Positions 25,962 through 33,887 of a stretch of 64,000 bases of DNA are shown piece by piece; within the stretch, counting starts at the first letter, position 1; the number at the start of each line of letters is the position of its first letter. Position numbers and translations under genes: made by a program. The notes under the pieces are model-generated. The model was not told where the DNA came from, did not search any database, and saw only the letters and a program-made list of their open reading frames with translations. This DNA is from an uncultured Sphaerochaeta sp. (lineage in GTDB: Bacteria; Spirochaetota; Spirochaetia; Sphaerochaetales; Sphaerochaetaceae), in the NCBI RefSeq assembly GCF_963666015.1, contig NZ_OY762555.1:124001-188000 (forward strand), given 5' to 3'.

Positions 25962-26227
25962 CTATGCTACCTGATTATCGATTTCCCTATCGGGGAAACA
26001 TCCTGCTTCATACACTTCATCTGGTGTTTGGTAGTCCAATCCTTGGTGAAGCCTTTCCTGGTTGAAGAACCCTACAAAAACTTTCAATCCATCAGAGAGT
26101 TCTGTCATTGTTGCATAGTCATGGAGAAAGATGCATTCATATTTCAAAGTTCTGAAGGTTCTCTCAATGAAAATATTGTCCAAACATCTCCCGATTCCAT
26201 CCATGCTTATCTGAATCCCAAAGCTCT
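25962..26227 (-). pseudogene. IS3 orfB transposase, C-terminal part
   Basis: The end of an IS3-type DDE transposase: FGIQISMDGIGRCLDNIFIE carries the catalytic Glu, and FFNQERLHQGLDYQTPDE is the usual C-terminal signature. It was cut off from its N-terminal part by the IS21 element. The reading frame rejoins exactly as Met-Leu-Gln-Ser-Phe-Gly-Ile when one AGAG duplication is removed. Confidence 0.88.
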
Positions 26228-26305
26228 TGAGTTCAACGATGCATCCCTGCCACTTGACCTGAACAAAGCCTGCCACTGAATTATGCAATCCCTGCCAGTA
26301 GGAGC
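26228..26305. repeat. IS21 left terminal inverted repeat
   Basis: 78 bp that match the other end (28691-28768) in inverted orientation with substitutions. They contain several GCCA-centred sub-repeats (TCCCTGCCA, CCTGCCAC, CCCTGCCAGTAGGA), the multiple transposase-binding sites usual for IS21 elements. Confidence 0.8.
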
Positions 26306-26329
26306 TACTGACAGGGAAATTGGAAAGCA

Positions 26330-27082
26330 TCAGGGTTTAGCTGAATGTCTGGAACGCAAGTCTTGTCCTTCAAGTCTCAGAATGTATGAAGACGCCGTGA
26401 CCCTTCCCAGGATTGCTTGTCCCAAGGCAACATTACCGATGACCTTGGGCCAGTTCTCAACCGGTAATTGGGTGCAGATTATGGTTGACGTAGAGTCATA
26501 ACGATTCTCCATCAGTTCCAGCAAGATAGAGGTCCACTGTTTCTCTGGTTGCTGACACAGCCATTCATCTATTACCAAGAGTGGGAACCGCGAATAATAT
26601 CGCAGTTTTTTCTCATACTTTGGTGAATCATGTGAATAGAGATGTCCCAGCTCACGCATCAATGCCGGGAAGGAAACCACCTTGGTCCGGTACCCATGTA
26701 GACAAGCACGGTGGGCCAATGCTTTTGATATGAACGACTTGCCCGTACCGGAAGCACCTACCACACAGACATTTGTATGGTTTTCGAGGTAGGTACAGGT
26801 GGCCAGCCTATCAATGGTAAGCTTGTCCAGGTTACGGTCAGGGCGGTATTCAATCTCATCAATATTAGCCACAGTATTGTGCAGCTTTGCCGTCTTCAGC
26901 AACCTCTGGGCCCTAGCATTTAGTCGTTGCAGCAATTCCTTGTTGGTAGTATCCAACAGCACATCCATCAATGGTACATGTTGCATGGATGGTGAAGAGA
27001 AAGCCTCAATCAATCCCAGGGAGATGCTTTCAGCTCCCAGTTGCTCGAAGTTCATCACCAGTTGTTTTTCCTTGTCTGTCAT
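26330..27082 (-). CDS. istB: IS21 helper ATPase IstB
   Basis: A 250-residue AAA+ ATPase with Walker A VVGASGTGKSFISKAL and Walker B LLVIDEW, plus the usual IstB sensor region (IICTQLPVENWPKVIG). The ATG at 27082 is chosen because GGAGG lies seven bases upstream and the start overlaps the istA stop in the ATGA arrangement. IstB assembles on target DNA and activates the IstA transposase. Full length, no frameshift. Confidence 0.92.
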   Translation of the reverse strand: MTDKEKQLVMNFEQLGAESISLGLIEAFSSPSMQHVPLMDVLLDTTNKELLQRLNARAQRLLKTAKLHNTVANIDEIEYRPDRNLDKLTIDRLATCTYLENHTNVCVVGASGTGKSFISKALAHRACLHGYRTKVVSFPALMRELGHLYSHDSPKYEKKLRYYSRFPLLVIDEWLCQQPEKQWTSILLELMENRYDSTSTIICTQLPVENWPKVIGNVALGQAILGRVTASSYILRLEGQDLRSRHSAKP

Positions 27083-28626
27083 CGGGAACCTCCTGCATCG
27101 TGTGCGCAATAGAGGTCTCCAAGATCCTGCTCCTCCAAATCTTCCCGTGGATGCATCCCCTCAACGGGGACGATGGCATCCTTCAGGGTCTTGGCAATTG
27201 CATTTACAGCCTTGTACGAACGAATCCCGCTTTCCAAACCTTCTTTGCAGGCAGCCTCAAGGCATTCGGCGGTGTATTTGTTTGCTATACGTAGAATGCC
27301 CACACAAGATCGATAGGACTGCACCTCATACTCTCTGCTTGCCAGGACGTTTGAAATCATCTGTTCCGTGGCAGGACCAATCCTCCTTGCCTGGCTGAGA
27401 AAATGGTCGGAAGACCAGAGAAGATAGTCCCTGTGCTTCTCAGGGATATGCTCCGGCAAGGTACTTTTCTGACCTTTGAACTTGAGTCTTGGATGTTCTG
27501 CCACCAGGCTGTCCTTGTGGTATATGAACACTGTATGCGGGGTTGCCTTGACCGATACCTCGCTTTTAACCAGGTTAGATGGTAGGCTGTAGAATCGGTG
27601 ATCGAACTCGATGTGATAATCCTGGGCAACTGTTGCCGTGATCCGATCGAAGAGTTGAAAAGGTTTGCTCGGAAGCGGCAACAGTTCTGGTTGTTCCTGT
27701 TCAGTGAACAACCCAAGACGTGAACCATCCTTCTTCTTGAAATCGGCGGCATTGAGCTTGTCCATGTAGTCCCAGATGCTTTGGTTCATCTCCTCGAGTG
27801 ACAGGAATTTCTGGTTGCGCAATGCAGCAATTATCTGCCGCGATGCATACCCAACAGCCCCTTCAACAACATTCTTGTCACGGGGAGCCTTGACTCTTGC
27901 CGGAACCACCACGGTCTTGTAATGCTGTGCAAGTTCGATCATTGCCGTGTTCAGCTCCGGCTCATACTTGTCTGGTTTCAATACCGCTGTTTTCAGATTG
28001 TCAGGCCGAAGGATTAGCGGGACCCCTGCAAAGAATGAAAGAGCATGTACAACACCGGTGACCCATGCAAGCATCTTTTCATTTTCGAATGCTTCTGCAT
28101 AGAAATAGCCACTGAAAGGAAATGCAGCAACGAATAGATGACAAGGTATTGTCTCATCTGTCAGCCTGTCACTGAGAAGGATGGCGGATCCTGACCAGTC
28201 AAGCTCGAGGACCTCTCCTGGATGATGATCCTGCCTGAGGGAAATATTCATGTTTTTGGAATACTCACGTACAAGTGCATTGAATTGGCTTATGCTGTAG
28301 GGTTTCAATCCCAAGCTCTTGCATTCTACCAAGTATTCAGTCCATACAAGGCCGCTGGTAACATGAGGTCTTTTCAGTTCCTTCACAACATGTGCAAAAT
28401 CAGGAAGCAGATAGCTTGGGTCACGAACACCTTCCTGGCTGCAATGAAGGAGTTTCCTCAGGTCCTCGTTGGTGACATCCTCTGAAACGGGGAGTTGCAA
28501 TCCCCGCTCTTTCGCTCGTTTGATGCAGAGTGCAACGGCATCTCTGGAGCAGCATAAGCTGGTTGCAATCGATCGCTGGCTAAATCCTCCGTAATACAAA
28601 CGCAGGATTTCCTTGAAATTGGTCAT
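27079..28626 (-). CDS. istA: IS21 transposase IstA
   Basis: A 515-residue transposase. An N-terminal helix-turn-helix (FSQRSIATSLCCSRDAVAL) is followed by an integrase core: LELDWSGSAI (first Asp, near residue 145), LILRPDNLKTAV (second Asp, near 210) and RDKNVVEGAVGY (Glu, near 250), then the Mu-type C-terminal domain (DHRFYSLPSNLV). Complete and in frame. It lies on the minus strand inside the IS21 element. Confidence 0.92.
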   Translation of the reverse strand: MTNFKEILRLYYGGFSQRSIATSLCCSRDAVALCIKRAKERGLQLPVSEDVTNEDLRKLLHCSQEGVRDPSYLLPDFAHVVKELKRPHVTSGLVWTEYLVECKSLGLKPYSISQFNALVREYSKNMNISLRQDHHPGEVLELDWSGSAILLSDRLTDETIPCHLFVAAFPFSGYFYAEAFENEKMLAWVTGVVHALSFFAGVPLILRPDNLKTAVLKPDKYEPELNTAMIELAQHYKTVVVPARVKAPRDKNVVEGAVGYASRQIIAALRNQKFLSLEEMNQSIWDYMDKLNAADFKKKDGSRLGLFTEQEQPELLPLPSKPFQLFDRITATVAQDYHIEFDHRFYSLPSNLVKSEVSVKATPHTVFIYHKDSLVAEHPRLKFKGQKSTLPEHIPEKHRDYLLWSSDHFLSQARRIGPATEQMISNVLASREYEVQSYRSCVGILRIANKYTAECLEAACKEGLESGIRSYKAVNAIAKTLKDAIVPVEGMHPREDLEEQDLGDLYCAHDAGGSR

Positions 28627-28690
28627 AATTGACCTCCTTGGATTGATATCTGCATGCTATGCATGCATATCCAAGGTTTATCATCGCTCT

Positions 28691-28768
28691 GTTCCTACTG
28701 GTAGGATTTTCTCCGTTGGGTGGCTGGGTTTTTACCGGTCAACTGGCTGGGAACCGTCAGCGAACTCA
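28691..28768. repeat. IS21 right terminal inverted repeat
   Basis: Inverted partner of 26228-26305, ending GAACTCA on the plus strand directly before the CTCT target duplication. The match extends 78 bp with scattered substitutions and includes the CCAGTAGGA sub-repeat at its inner edge. The istA promoter probably lies near here. Confidence 0.8.
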
Positions 28769-29412
28769 CTCTGTAGCATTGAGACAAATTCCTTGCTAGT
28801 GTATTGAGATCCGCAGTCTGTATTAAAAATGGCGGGGATCCCATACATTTCAATTGCCTCCATCACGCATTCGATGCAAAAGATGGTATCCATTGTGTTG
28901 CTGAGCCTCCAGGAAAGAATCTTGCGGCTGAAGAGATCGATCACCGCGGTGAAGTAGACCATCCCTCCCGGAAGTTTGATGTAAGTGATATCGCTACTCC
29001 AACATTCGTTGACATACCGTATCTCTCTGTTCCGAAGCAGATAGGGGAACTTCCCTTCCTTCCGTCTGGAACTCCTGGTGGTCTTGAACTTGGGAACCAA
29101 TCCCTGCAGCCCAAGTTGGCTGTAGACCCTCCTTACCCGTTTCTCCGTCGCCTCTGGATGTCCTTTCTTCTGTAGGTGACGGGCCATTTTCTGGTAACCA
29201 TAGACAGGAAGTTCCACCCAATTGTTCATCACTAACTCTGCAAAATCCTTTTCCTCTGCAAAAAACTCCTGTCTGAGCCGTTCCTGCTCCTCATGATGGT
29301 CTCTCCAGTAATAATAGGAGGAACGGGGGACTCCCAGAAGCTGGCACTGCCTGCAAATGGACAGGGTGTAGGATCTCTCCTTTCCCAAAGGCCTTGCCAG
29401 CAGGGGATCCAC
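28769..29412 (-). pseudogene. IS3 orfB transposase, N-terminal part
   Basis: Contains the HTH_21-type start (CRQCQLLGVPRSSYYYW), then SSDITYIKL (first catalytic Asp) and FNTDCGSQYTS (second Asp), but stops in IS21 sequence before the catalytic Glu. The frame is open upstream of 29412 into the orfA overlap, consistent with production as an orfAB fusion by frameshifting. Inactive in this form. Confidence 0.88.
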
Positions 29413-29432
29413 CAGGGCACAGGGGTCTGCCC

Positions 29433-29717
29433 CTATAAATTCGCTTTTTTTTTCAGGATCTCGTTCTCCATCTTGGTCTTCCCGAGTTCTTGATAGGTTT
29501 CCTCAATTCTTCGTTGGGCTTCAGCAAGCTCTTTCTTCAGTTGCTTTACTTCCTTGGAAAAGCCTCCAGAAAGAAATTGTTTCTTCCAGTTTGACACCAT
29601 GCTGGCGGAAATCCCATACTTTGCAGCAATCTCATTAACGGTGCTCCGCTCTTTCAAAGCCTCAAGCGCAACTTCTTTCTTGAAAGAATCCGTGAATGTT
29701 TTCCTGTTCCTTCCCAT
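29433..29717 (-). CDS. IS3 orfA (transposase helix-turn-helix protein)
   Basis: A 94-residue protein: MGRNRKTFTDSFKKEVALEA start, helix-turn-helix with AAKYGISASMVSNWKKQF, and a leucine-zipper-like C-terminus (VKQLKKELAEAQRRIEETYQ). Typical IS3 orfA, which binds the element ends. It is intact and still reads into the A9 slippery run near its stop. Confidence 0.88.
   Translation of the reverse strand: MGRNRKTFTDSFKKEVALEALKERSTVNEIAAKYGISASMVSNWKKQFLSGGFSKEVKQLKKELAEAQRRIEETYQELGKTKMENEILKKKANL
29445..29453 (-). other. programmed -1 frameshift site of the IS3 element
   Basis: Nine consecutive A residues on the minus strand end with A-AAA-AAG, three codons before the orfA stop. A -1 slip here joins orfA to the orfB frame without a stop. 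This is the standard IS3 mechanism for making the active OrfAB transposase. Confidence 0.7.
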
Positions 29718-29794
29718 CTTGTTTGCTCCTTTCTATAAGGTAGCAAACATTCGTTAATTTTTTAATCTCCTGTCCAAAACTCAGTCTTAGTATA

Positions 29795-30635
29795 GTTCGC
29801 CAATGAAACCACCATCATCTCTGAACCCTATCTTCACAAAACCTCTAGAGCCTATCACAATATGTTGGAGACGTATCAGTTCCTCTTTACTCAAAGGTGA
29901 TTTTCCTGTTTCTCTCAACGCATTGCCCCATCGTTGAATCCTGTCATGCGAAGGTGTCTCATTTTCTATGGAAAAACTCGCTTTGGAATCTTTAAGTAGC
30001 AAGAATGCTGCAGCACGGGCTACGACATCCTTTGGGATATCTGAAATGACTTGAAGAGCTTTACGTTTAAGGTCAATCATGAGAAATGCTTCAAGTTCTT
30101 CAGTTTTCATGATCATCGGACAAAAATCAGGAGTCCCTAGAAGATTGTTCACAACACGATATCTCTTGGATCTTTCTCCTTCTATGGTAACTTGCTGTTT
30201 GGGATTAACAGCCAATACATAATTACCTTTCTTGGCATCTGGAATATCAAGGAGTGTTCCCATGAGCCATTCATAAAGAAACCAAATCAGTCTGCTGTAT
30301 GAACCAGTAATCGTATCCAGAATGATGGTTTCAATCGTTCGTCTATCGATTACCTCAAACAGTTTTTTCAATATGCATAGATCTATTCCTTCATATTTTA
30401 AAGCGAATTCAAGGTGGCCAATAAGTGTCTCTTCCGGTTGATGCCTGGGCGTCAGCAAGTGCCACCCCATACTTTTAATAATAGTATGTTTCAACCCGAT
30501 CGCCATTTTCTGGCGGGGAAAAGGTGCAGGAAGTCGATATGCATCAATGAGAGCGACATACCCCGCAGGGATTGCTTCCTCTGGCAGTAAGAATCCATGA
30601 AAAACGGTTACAGGTCCTGAAAAAATATTACGCAT
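29795..30635 (-). pseudogene. fic gene, 5' part (regulatory half)
   Basis: Starts at an ATG behind AGGAG (MRNIFSGPVTVFHGF) and runs to the insertion point, where the wild-type frame GFRDDGGFIGE is replaced by Leu-Tyr-stop from IS DNA. It includes the sequence SFSIEN, which fits the inhibitory (S/T)xxxE(G/N) helix of class II Fic proteins, about 45 residues before the break. The catalytic motif is on the distant 3' piece. The 5' part may still be translated as a truncated protein of about 282 residues. Confidence 0.85.
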
Positions 30636-30773
30636 GCTGTAAACTCCTGAATTATAGTTATAAAAATATGTAATTCGTGATTTGTACATATATGTTATGA
30701 AAAGTGATTATATATAGATTGTTGTAGATGAAAAACAGATCGTGCTACAGAGCGGAGGTTGGTTTGGCTTTAG

Positions 30774-30813
30774 ACGGTAGAAGTCGTTGGTTCAAACCCA
30801 GTCGTGCCCATAA
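30774..30813 (+). repeat. right attachment repeat (attR), tRNA-Val 3'-end copy
   Basis: Matches 9360-9399 at 38 of 40 positions, from the anticodon-stem 3' strand through the T-arm to the acceptor end. No 5' half of a tRNA is present, so it is not a functional gene. Marks the right border of the island. Confidence 0.85.
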
Positions 30814-30950
30814 GCAAATCCCTCATTTTTCGTTCATATGAAAGTTATCCTCTAGGAAAAAGAGAATGGTATTTTATTGTTCATTTTACTAATATACGGA
30901 GATTTCAACCAATACTTGTAATCTCCGTAATCATAGGATACAATCTTCCT

Positions 30951-32147
30951 ATGATCGTACGAAAAATTGAACCAGTGATAAGGCGCTTAATGGGCGAGTA
31001 TCCCGCTGTGACCATATTCGGTCCCCGCCAGTGTGGCAAAACCACGTTGGCGCTTTCCCTGTACCCCGGCTTCTCACACGCGAACCTCGAGGACTTGCAG
31101 ACTCGGAAACTTGCTGAGGAAGATCCGTACGAATTTTTCATTCAGTATCCTGAACCTGTTATAATCGATGAGATCCAAAGGGTCCCATCGTTGCTAAGCC
31201 TTGTACAGGTCAGGATAGATAAACAGAAGGAGATGGGACAATATATCATCACGGGAAGTCAGCAGATACGTTTGCAGAATACGGTCTCGCAATCCCTTGC
31301 CGGGCGCACTGCTGTAGTCAACCTGCTACCTTTGTCGCTGGATGAGTTGGCAAATGCAGGTATTACCATGGACCGTGATCAGCAACTGGTCTCTGGATTC
31401 ATGCCCTATCTCTTCCAAGTTCCTGGGAGGACCCCATCCGACTACTACCGGAGCTACCTTACCACCTACGTGGAGAGGGATGTCGCATCGGTGGGAGCTG
31501 TCCATGACCTCTCGCGTTTCCTTGCTTTTCTTACACTTCTTGCGGGGAGGTGTGGCCAGTTGGTCAACAACTCGGCCATGAGTGGCGAAGTTGGAGTCAG
31601 TAGCACGACCATAGGTTCCTGGCTTTCTATTCTTGAAGCATCGCATCTGGTGTATATCCTTAGGCCTTGGTTCACATCCCGCACCAGCCAAATTGTAAAG
31701 ACCCCAAAGATCTATTTCTGTGATGTCGGGTTTGCTGCGCATCTTCTCGGCATCAGCACTCCTGCCCAGATGAATAGGGATCCTCTTATGGGCAATCTTT
31801 TTGAGAATATGATTGTTATGGAGGCGGTGAAAGCGCGCTACAACGCAGGTAAGAGCAACCAGCTTTACTTTTTCAGGAATAGCAACGGACTGGAAGTGGA
31901 CCTCTTGGTCGGGCAACAGAGAAAGCTCATTCCTTACGAGATTAAGAGCGGCAGAACTATGGATAGCAAGCACACGCTGAACCTAAAGAAGTTCATTTCC
32001 AAGTATCCTGATGATATCGCGGAAAACGGCGGTGTCATATATAGTGGGGAGTCAGTCGAGAGGTTCAAGGGGTATACATATCGCAATTTCCATGACTGTG
32101 CTCCGTTATTCGAGGATAACGACCCCTCTTTTACTTTATCCTTCTAG
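30951..32147 (+). CDS. ATPase with DUF4143 domain
   Basis: About 398 residues. P-loop FGPRQCGKTTLALSL near residue 24, Walker B VIIDEIQRVPSLL near 70, sensor ITGSQQIRL near 102, then the DUF4143 C-terminal part with LEVDLLVG and YEIKSG near 330-350, reminiscent of a PD-(D/E)XK nuclease core. Stand-alone AAA ATPases of this type are common and their role is uncertain. The start MIVRKIEP is preferred to the extended frame, which would begin inside the tRNA repeat. It lies between the attR repeat and a copy of the tRNA terminator, so it may be part of a second insertion. Confidence 0.8.
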   Translation: MIVRKIEPVIRRLMGEYPAVTIFGPRQCGKTTLALSLYPGFSHANLEDLQTRKLAEEDPYEFFIQYPEPVIIDEIQRVPSLLSLVQVRIDKQKEMGQYIITGSQQIRLQNTVSQSLAGRTAVVNLLPLSLDELANAGITMDRDQQLVSGFMPYLFQVPGRTPSDYYRSYLTTYVERDVASVGAVHDLSRFLAFLTLLAGRCGQLVNNSAMSGEVGVSSTTIGSWLSILEASHLVYILRPWFTSRTSQIVKTPKIYFCDVGFAAHLLGISTPAQMNRDPLMGNLFENMIVMEAVKARYNAGKSNQLYFFRNSNGLEVDLLVGQQRKLIPYEIKSGRTMDSKHTLNLKKFISKYPDDIAENGGVIYSGESVERFKGYTYRNFHDCAPLFEDNDPSFTLSF

Positions 32148-32201
32148 TGACCATATTGTGTTATGTCAAGAGAAAATCCGTTAAAAGAAATCTTCACCCC
32201 C

Positions 32202-32247
32202 ACCAGTCTTCAGCCTGGCTTTTGCTTTTTCTAGGTGATGGTATGTG
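32202..32247 (+). repeat. diverged copy of the tRNA-Val terminator region
   Basis: About 38 of 46 positions match the sequence just behind tRNA-Val (from 9402), including ACCAGTCTTC, TTTTGCTTT and ATGGTAT. Changes weaken the hairpin, so termination may be inefficient. It probably marks the original chromosomal sequence downstream of the tRNA, displaced by insertion. Confidence 0.65.
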
Positions 32248-32283
32248 TTTTGGTGCTAGACTCTTGCTGAGTGGGTTATTTAT

Positions 32284-32790
32284 TTATCGGCTAGAGATAA
32301 TGGATATCACAGGGATATTTATAGCAATATATGCAATGAGGAGCATCGATAGGATAATTTTTTCTGATGTGATGAACCTTACGGGCTTCCAAAATTCCTT
32401 GTTGATTAAATATCGGTGCCGCAACACTCCATAGGCAAAGAGCAGAATGAATCCTGCTAACAGAAAATACACTTGGAGGATCAAAAAGTCTTCATAAAAC
32501 AAGCCTATGAATTCTACGAGCATCTTGACCATGATGAAGATCAGTATCCATGAACCATAGGTGTTCAATTCATTATCTCGTTGAGAGCGGCGTATGCTCT
32601 TTGAGAGAATCAAGAAGGCTGCAAGGGTAAGGCTATTGATGACGAGTATGCGTATGCTCAGGAGAAAAGTCTTCTCTGCTCCGAGTCCTCGAAGCACCGG
32701 GATAATTTGTGGAATGTTGTTGTAAAGGACCACATTGAGTACTAAAAGAATAATAGATAGAACGCTAGCTCCAATAGCAAGTTTTCTCAT
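32284..32790 (-). CDS. small four-helix membrane protein of unknown function
   Basis: A 168-residue protein with four or five hydrophobic helices (about residues 6-28, 45-66, 80-102, 106-124, 143-163). A GAGAGG ribosome site precedes the ATG. No family is recognised. It stands alone between the terminator copy and a gene-poor scarred region. There is no sign of a signal peptide distinct from the first membrane helix. Confidence 0.6.
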   Translation of the reverse strand: MRKLAIGASVLSIILLVLNVVLYNNIPQIIPVLRGLGAEKTFLLSIRILVINSLTLAAFLILSKSIRRSQRDNELNTYGSWILIFIMVKMLVEFIGLFYEDFLILQVYFLLAGFILLFAYGVLRHRYLINKEFWKPVRFITSEKIILSMLLIAYIAINIPVISIISSR

Positions 32791-32804
32791 GATCCCTCTC
32801 TAAT

Positions 32805-32826
32805 CTCCCGTGTACGGGATTCGAAC
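32805..32826 (-). other. possible tRNA 3'-end relic
   Basis: On the minus strand this reads GTTCGAATCCCGT followed by ACACGGGA, like a T-loop, T-stem 3' strand and acceptor 3' strand of a tRNA. The 5' strand of the T-stem is not present, so no tRNA can fold. It may be an old attachment scar of another element. Confidence 0.35.
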
Positions 32827-33374
32827 AAATTCTACGACACATCTTCGAACACAACCTTCGTGCTGATAGTTCAAACTCAAAAATACTCAAGAATATGTTT
32901 TCAAGCAATGCTTAACCCCACTGGTTGTGGTAATTTGGCCTACATATGGTATCGCCTCGTCGGCGAGCTGCGTGTAGCCACTCTGGCTGCACGATCGCTT
33001 GGGCTTGTAGGGCATGAGGGGGGGGTACTCCTACGGGCAAAAAGAAAGCCCGGGTGGAATTCCCGAGCTCACGATTGGACTTGTCTGAGTGTACAGTAGC
33101 GTGGAAGACGAACTGAGCACAACTGTTATTTTCTGATAATTTAACGATTGGTTGCATGGCTAAATACTCGAGCACAGCTTGTTGCATCTTTATTAACGAC
33201 AGCTACTGGGTCCCCCCGTCTTAAAATGAAAACTACAGAAGAATATTTCTCTTAAGGAGAAACAATCCTTTGGTATTGGAGATTTGAATTCAAATACCAT
33301 CATGGTAATCTCTCTATGTTTTAGAGCTATTACCTGTTTCTCTCCTTCCAAGTGGGGAAGACAGTAGACGTTAT
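32827..33374. other. gene-poor scar region with a GC-rich patch
   Basis: About 550 bases without a supported gene. 32930-33115 is noticeably GC-rich compared with both sides and includes GC-rich palindromic pieces around GCCTCGTCGGCGAGC and GCCCGGG...CCCGAGC. Short frames exist on both strands but have no ribosome site or family resemblance. It looks like a remnant of imported DNA. Confidence 0.4.
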
Positions 33375-33386
33375 TACTAATTAGTA
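33375..33386 (+). promoter_or_regulatory. palindromic operator upstream of marR
   Basis: TACTAATTAGTA is a perfect 12-bp palindrome, 14 bases before the marR start. MarR-type regulators usually bind such sites over their own promoter, so autorepression is likely. Confidence 0.5.
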
Positions 33387-33399
33387 GTATATTGGGAAT

Positions 33400-33849
33400 A
33401 TGAAGAACAAGAAGTCGTATGGAGCCGATAATGATTTGAATTTGAAAGCCTTGGTAACACTTTCACGATGTTTCCAATCGGTGAGGCGACGCGAGATGAG
33501 GACCATCAAGCAGGTAGGTCTAACAGCAGCCCAGTTTGGAGTGCTTGAGATTCTCTACCATAAAGGAAATCTTCGTATTGGTGAGATTCTTGAAGGAACG
33601 CTCTCCACTGGCGGAAATATGACGGTGGTCATCGAGAATTTGGAAAAGACTGGATTTGTAGTGAGATACCCCGATCCTCAGGATGGAAGGGCGAGTCTCA
33701 TTCGTATAACCGAAAAAGGCTTTAAATTAGTGGAAACCATGTTTCCCGGCCATGTAGCGAATATCGGTGGTATTTTCAGTGTATTGAGTACAGAAGAGAA
33801 ACAACAGCTTGTTGAGCTGCTGAAGAAGCTTGGTTCTTCCAATGGATGA
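33400..33849 (+). CDS. MarR-family transcriptional regulator
   Basis: A 149-residue winged-helix protein: LTAAQFGVLEILYHKGNLRI, then LSTGGNMTVVIENLEKTGFV as the recognition part and RYPDPQDGRASLIRITEKG as the wing with its DxR motif. It is in one operon with the WrbA-like flavoprotein, 38 bases downstream. MarR regulators next to quinone reductases usually respond to quinones or oxidants. No conserved redox cysteine is evident, so ligand binding rather than thiol oxidation is likely. Confidence 0.85.
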   Translation: MKNKKSYGADNDLNLKALVTLSRCFQSVRRREMRTIKQVGLTAAQFGVLEILYHKGNLRIGEILEGTLSTGGNMTVVIENLEKTGFVVRYPDPQDGRASLIRITEKGFKLVETMFPGHVANIGGIFSVLSTEEKQQLVELLKKLGSSNG

Positions 33850-33887
33850 CCAAGGGAATAGAACGATTAATTATTAGGAGTTTTGAT

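Larger units (their letters stand above)
26228..28768 (-). mobile_element. IS21-family insertion sequence (2541 bp)
   Basis: Ends with TGAGTTC at both termini in inverted orientation and is flanked by a 4-bp CTCT duplication (26224-26227 and 28769-28772). Contains istA and istB in the standard overlapping order. Length and duplication size fit the IS21 family. The element appears intact and could be functional. It is inserted in the IS3 transposase gene. Confidence 0.92.
25912..29794 (-). mobile_element. IS3-family element, interrupted by an IS21-family element
   Basis: Flanked by a 3-bp GTT duplication (25909-25911 and 29795-29797). The ends share an imperfect inverted repeat: CTAAG and GACAGG are conserved at matching spacing on both sides. 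Removing the inner IS21 element and one copy of its duplication leaves about 1338 bp, a normal IS3 size, with orfA and a full orfB. The element sits inside fic and was presumably active until it was itself interrupted. Confidence 0.85.
9360..30813. mobile_element. tRNA-Val genomic island with restriction-modification cargo
   Basis: About 21.4 kb bounded by 40-nt direct repeats of the tRNA-Val 3' end. The interior between 9.5 and 25.9 kb is visibly more AT-rich than the flanking chromosome. It carries three C5 methyltransferases, a Z1/MORC cluster, a PD-(D/E)XK nuclease, a mosaic membrane protein and a fic gene broken by nested insertion sequences. No integrase, excisionase, relaxase or phage structural gene was recognised, so the island may be immobile now or mobilised in trans. 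Its right edge is less certain than its left. Confidence 0.75.

Noticed and set aside
26799..27398. Long plus-strand frame of 199 codons in the IS21 region
   Set aside because: It is antisense to istB and istA, which are convincing on the other strand; the translation has no motif.
9360..30813. Prophage interpretation of the island
   Set aside because: No capsid, terminase, portal, lysis or integrase genes were seen.
30774..30813. Second tRNA-Val gene
   Set aside because: Only the 3' half is present; the sequence upstream cannot form the acceptor, D or anticodon 5' strands.
31326..31973. 215-codon minus-strand frame
   Set aside because: Antisense to the DUF4143 ATPase, whose P-loop and Walker B are clear.
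32912..33187. 91-codon minus frame through the GC-rich patch
   Set aside because: Low-complexity translation, no ribosome site and no family; treated as non-coding scar.
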